Below are positions 63,467 to 64,000 of a stretch of DNA of 64,000 nt, piece after piece (position 1 is the stretch's first letter; the number at the start of each line of letters is the position of its first letter). Below the pieces are notes generated by a model. That model worked only from the letters and a program-made list of their open reading frames with translations. It did no database searches and was not told the DNA's origin. The position numbers were made by a program, and so were the translations under genes. The stretch lies in assembly GCF_016862435.1 (NCBI RefSeq), contig NZ_BOMY01000012.1, positions 1-64,000 on the forward strand, in the 5' to 3' direction. The stretch comes from Paractinoplanes tereljensis (GTDB taxonomy: Bacteria > Actinomycetota > Actinomycetes > Mycobacteriales > Micromonosporaceae).

Positions 63467-64000
63467 GCCTGCGGGAGGTCGTGCCAGGGGCGCAGGCGGT
63501 CGGGCTCGGGAACGCGAGGGAAGTTGGGGGCGGTCGGCCGGGGGACGTCGGTGGAGTCGGCGTCGGAGGGCTGGGGCTGGGACCAGAGCGGCTGGCGTTC
63601 GGGTGGGGCCCAGGACAGGGCGCGGGCTGGGGTGCCGCCCAAGGCCGGGCGAAGGCGCTCGGGCGGCACCCAGATCGGCGGGGCGCCCCACCAGATGATG
63701 CGTTCGGATTGGCGGCGGGCGGCGGCGGGCGCGGGGGCCGGGGCGACCGCCGGGGTCGGGGCGGCCGGCAGGGCGTGCCGGGTCGGGGCGGGCTCGAGGG
63801 CGGGCCTGCCCTCGGCGGCCATAACCGTGGCCGCGGTCGCCGGGGCGGTGGCCAGGACCACGGCCATCACCACCACGACCAGGCCGGCGCCCAGCGAGAT
63901 CATTTCCCAGCCGGGGCGGACGGTGTCGCCCAGGAACGTCACGGCCACGGCCGAAGGAGCGATCACCTCGGCGATCCACAGCACCGCGGTGACCGGGCCG
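63463..64000 (-). CDS. Partial membrane protein, EamA/DMT-like C-terminus with Pro-rich tail
   Basis: The gene enters from the right edge, so only its 3' part is seen. Two hydrophobic helices (VLWIAEVIAPSAVAVTFLGD and MISLGAGLVVVVMAVVLATAPATA) resemble the last helices of EamA/DMT-type transporters. A cytosolic-type tail of about 115 residues, rich in Ala, Pro and Arg, follows (IIWWGAPPIWVPPERLRPAL). Its TAG stop lies in the right-hand CTAG of the MITE-like element. The true start is beyond 64000; an apparent ATG at 63984 cuts a helix short and is unlikely to be it. Confidence 0.6.
   Translation of the reverse strand, partial: GPVTAVLWIAEVIAPSAVAVTFLGDTVRPGWEMISLGAGLVVVVMAVVLATAPATAATVMAAEGRPALEPAPTRHALPAAPTPAVAPAPAPAAARRQSERIIWWGAPPIWVPPERLRPALGGTPARALSWAPPERQPLWSQPQPSDADSTDVPRPTAPNFPRVPEPDRLRPWHDLPQA

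Overview
This is GC-rich DNA (roughly 70% or more by eye) with many GTG starts, ATGA/GTGA gene couplings and strong third-position GC. It comes from a filamentous actinomycete. The conservon, the MHYT protein, the tandem L,D-transpeptidases and the secreted xylan and pectin enzymes fit a Micromonosporaceae member such as an Actinoplanes relative, but that placement is inference. The window is ordinary chromosome with small accessory patches. No phage, plasmid, CRISPR array or complete insertion sequence is visible.

Layout. 0-9.5 kb: a membrane-anchored Ser/Thr/Pro-rich protein, an M48-like protease, a CYP152-type fatty-acid peroxygenase, a GH20 hexosaminidase, a GNAT acetyltransferase, an SGNH hydrolase, an LLM-class flavin oxidoreductase paired with a NADAR protein, and a WYL regulator. 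9.5-13.8 kb: a DrrAB-like exporter divergent from the WYL regulator, a CorA transporter and a condensation-fold acyltransferase. 14-21.4 kb: a secreted Gly-Gly-Pro collagen-like protein, DUF2750, a single-domain response regulator, a PRC-barrel protein, a FabH homologue with Ser in place of the catalytic Cys, an MHYT sensor and two lipoprotein L,D-transpeptidases. 21.5-25.4 kb: tRNA-Lys with its terminator, a glycosidase lipoprotein with lectin and repeat domains, and a frameshifted zinc-ribbon/GIY-YIG-like relic, which together look accessory.

25.4-35.5 kb is a signalling block: a DGPF protein, an ABC exporter operon with a DUF4097 lipoprotein, a divergent NarL-type kinase/regulator pair, and a four-gene conservon (CvnA-D). 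35.6-44.1 kb is one giant secreted protein with 12 fibronectin-III and 5 pectinesterase-like domains. 44.1-51.2 kb holds a Tat-exported amine oxidase, a degenerate GGDEF protein, a spermidine-synthase-like protein, a small unknown protein, a leucine-rich-repeat-variant protein and a secreted serine hydrolase.

51.3-61.4 kb is largely a xylan-degradation region. It has two GH11 xylanases, a GH54 arabinofuranosidase and a CE4 deacetylase coupled to the second xylanase. The two xylanase genes have matching promoters and nearby TTTC/GAAA palindromes, and the arabinofuranosidase has its own LacI-type operator. Between them lie a CPBP protease with a two-component pair, an SGNH lipoprotein and a TadE/G-like protein. 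61.4-64 kb: a quinone oxidoreductase divergent from an XRE regulator, a 161-bp MITE-like element inserted exactly at a shared stop codon, and the end of a membrane protein that runs off the right edge.

Start codons were chosen from ribosome-binding sites, leaderless signals or family norms. Functions rest on motifs read by eye and remembered family knowledge; no searches were run.
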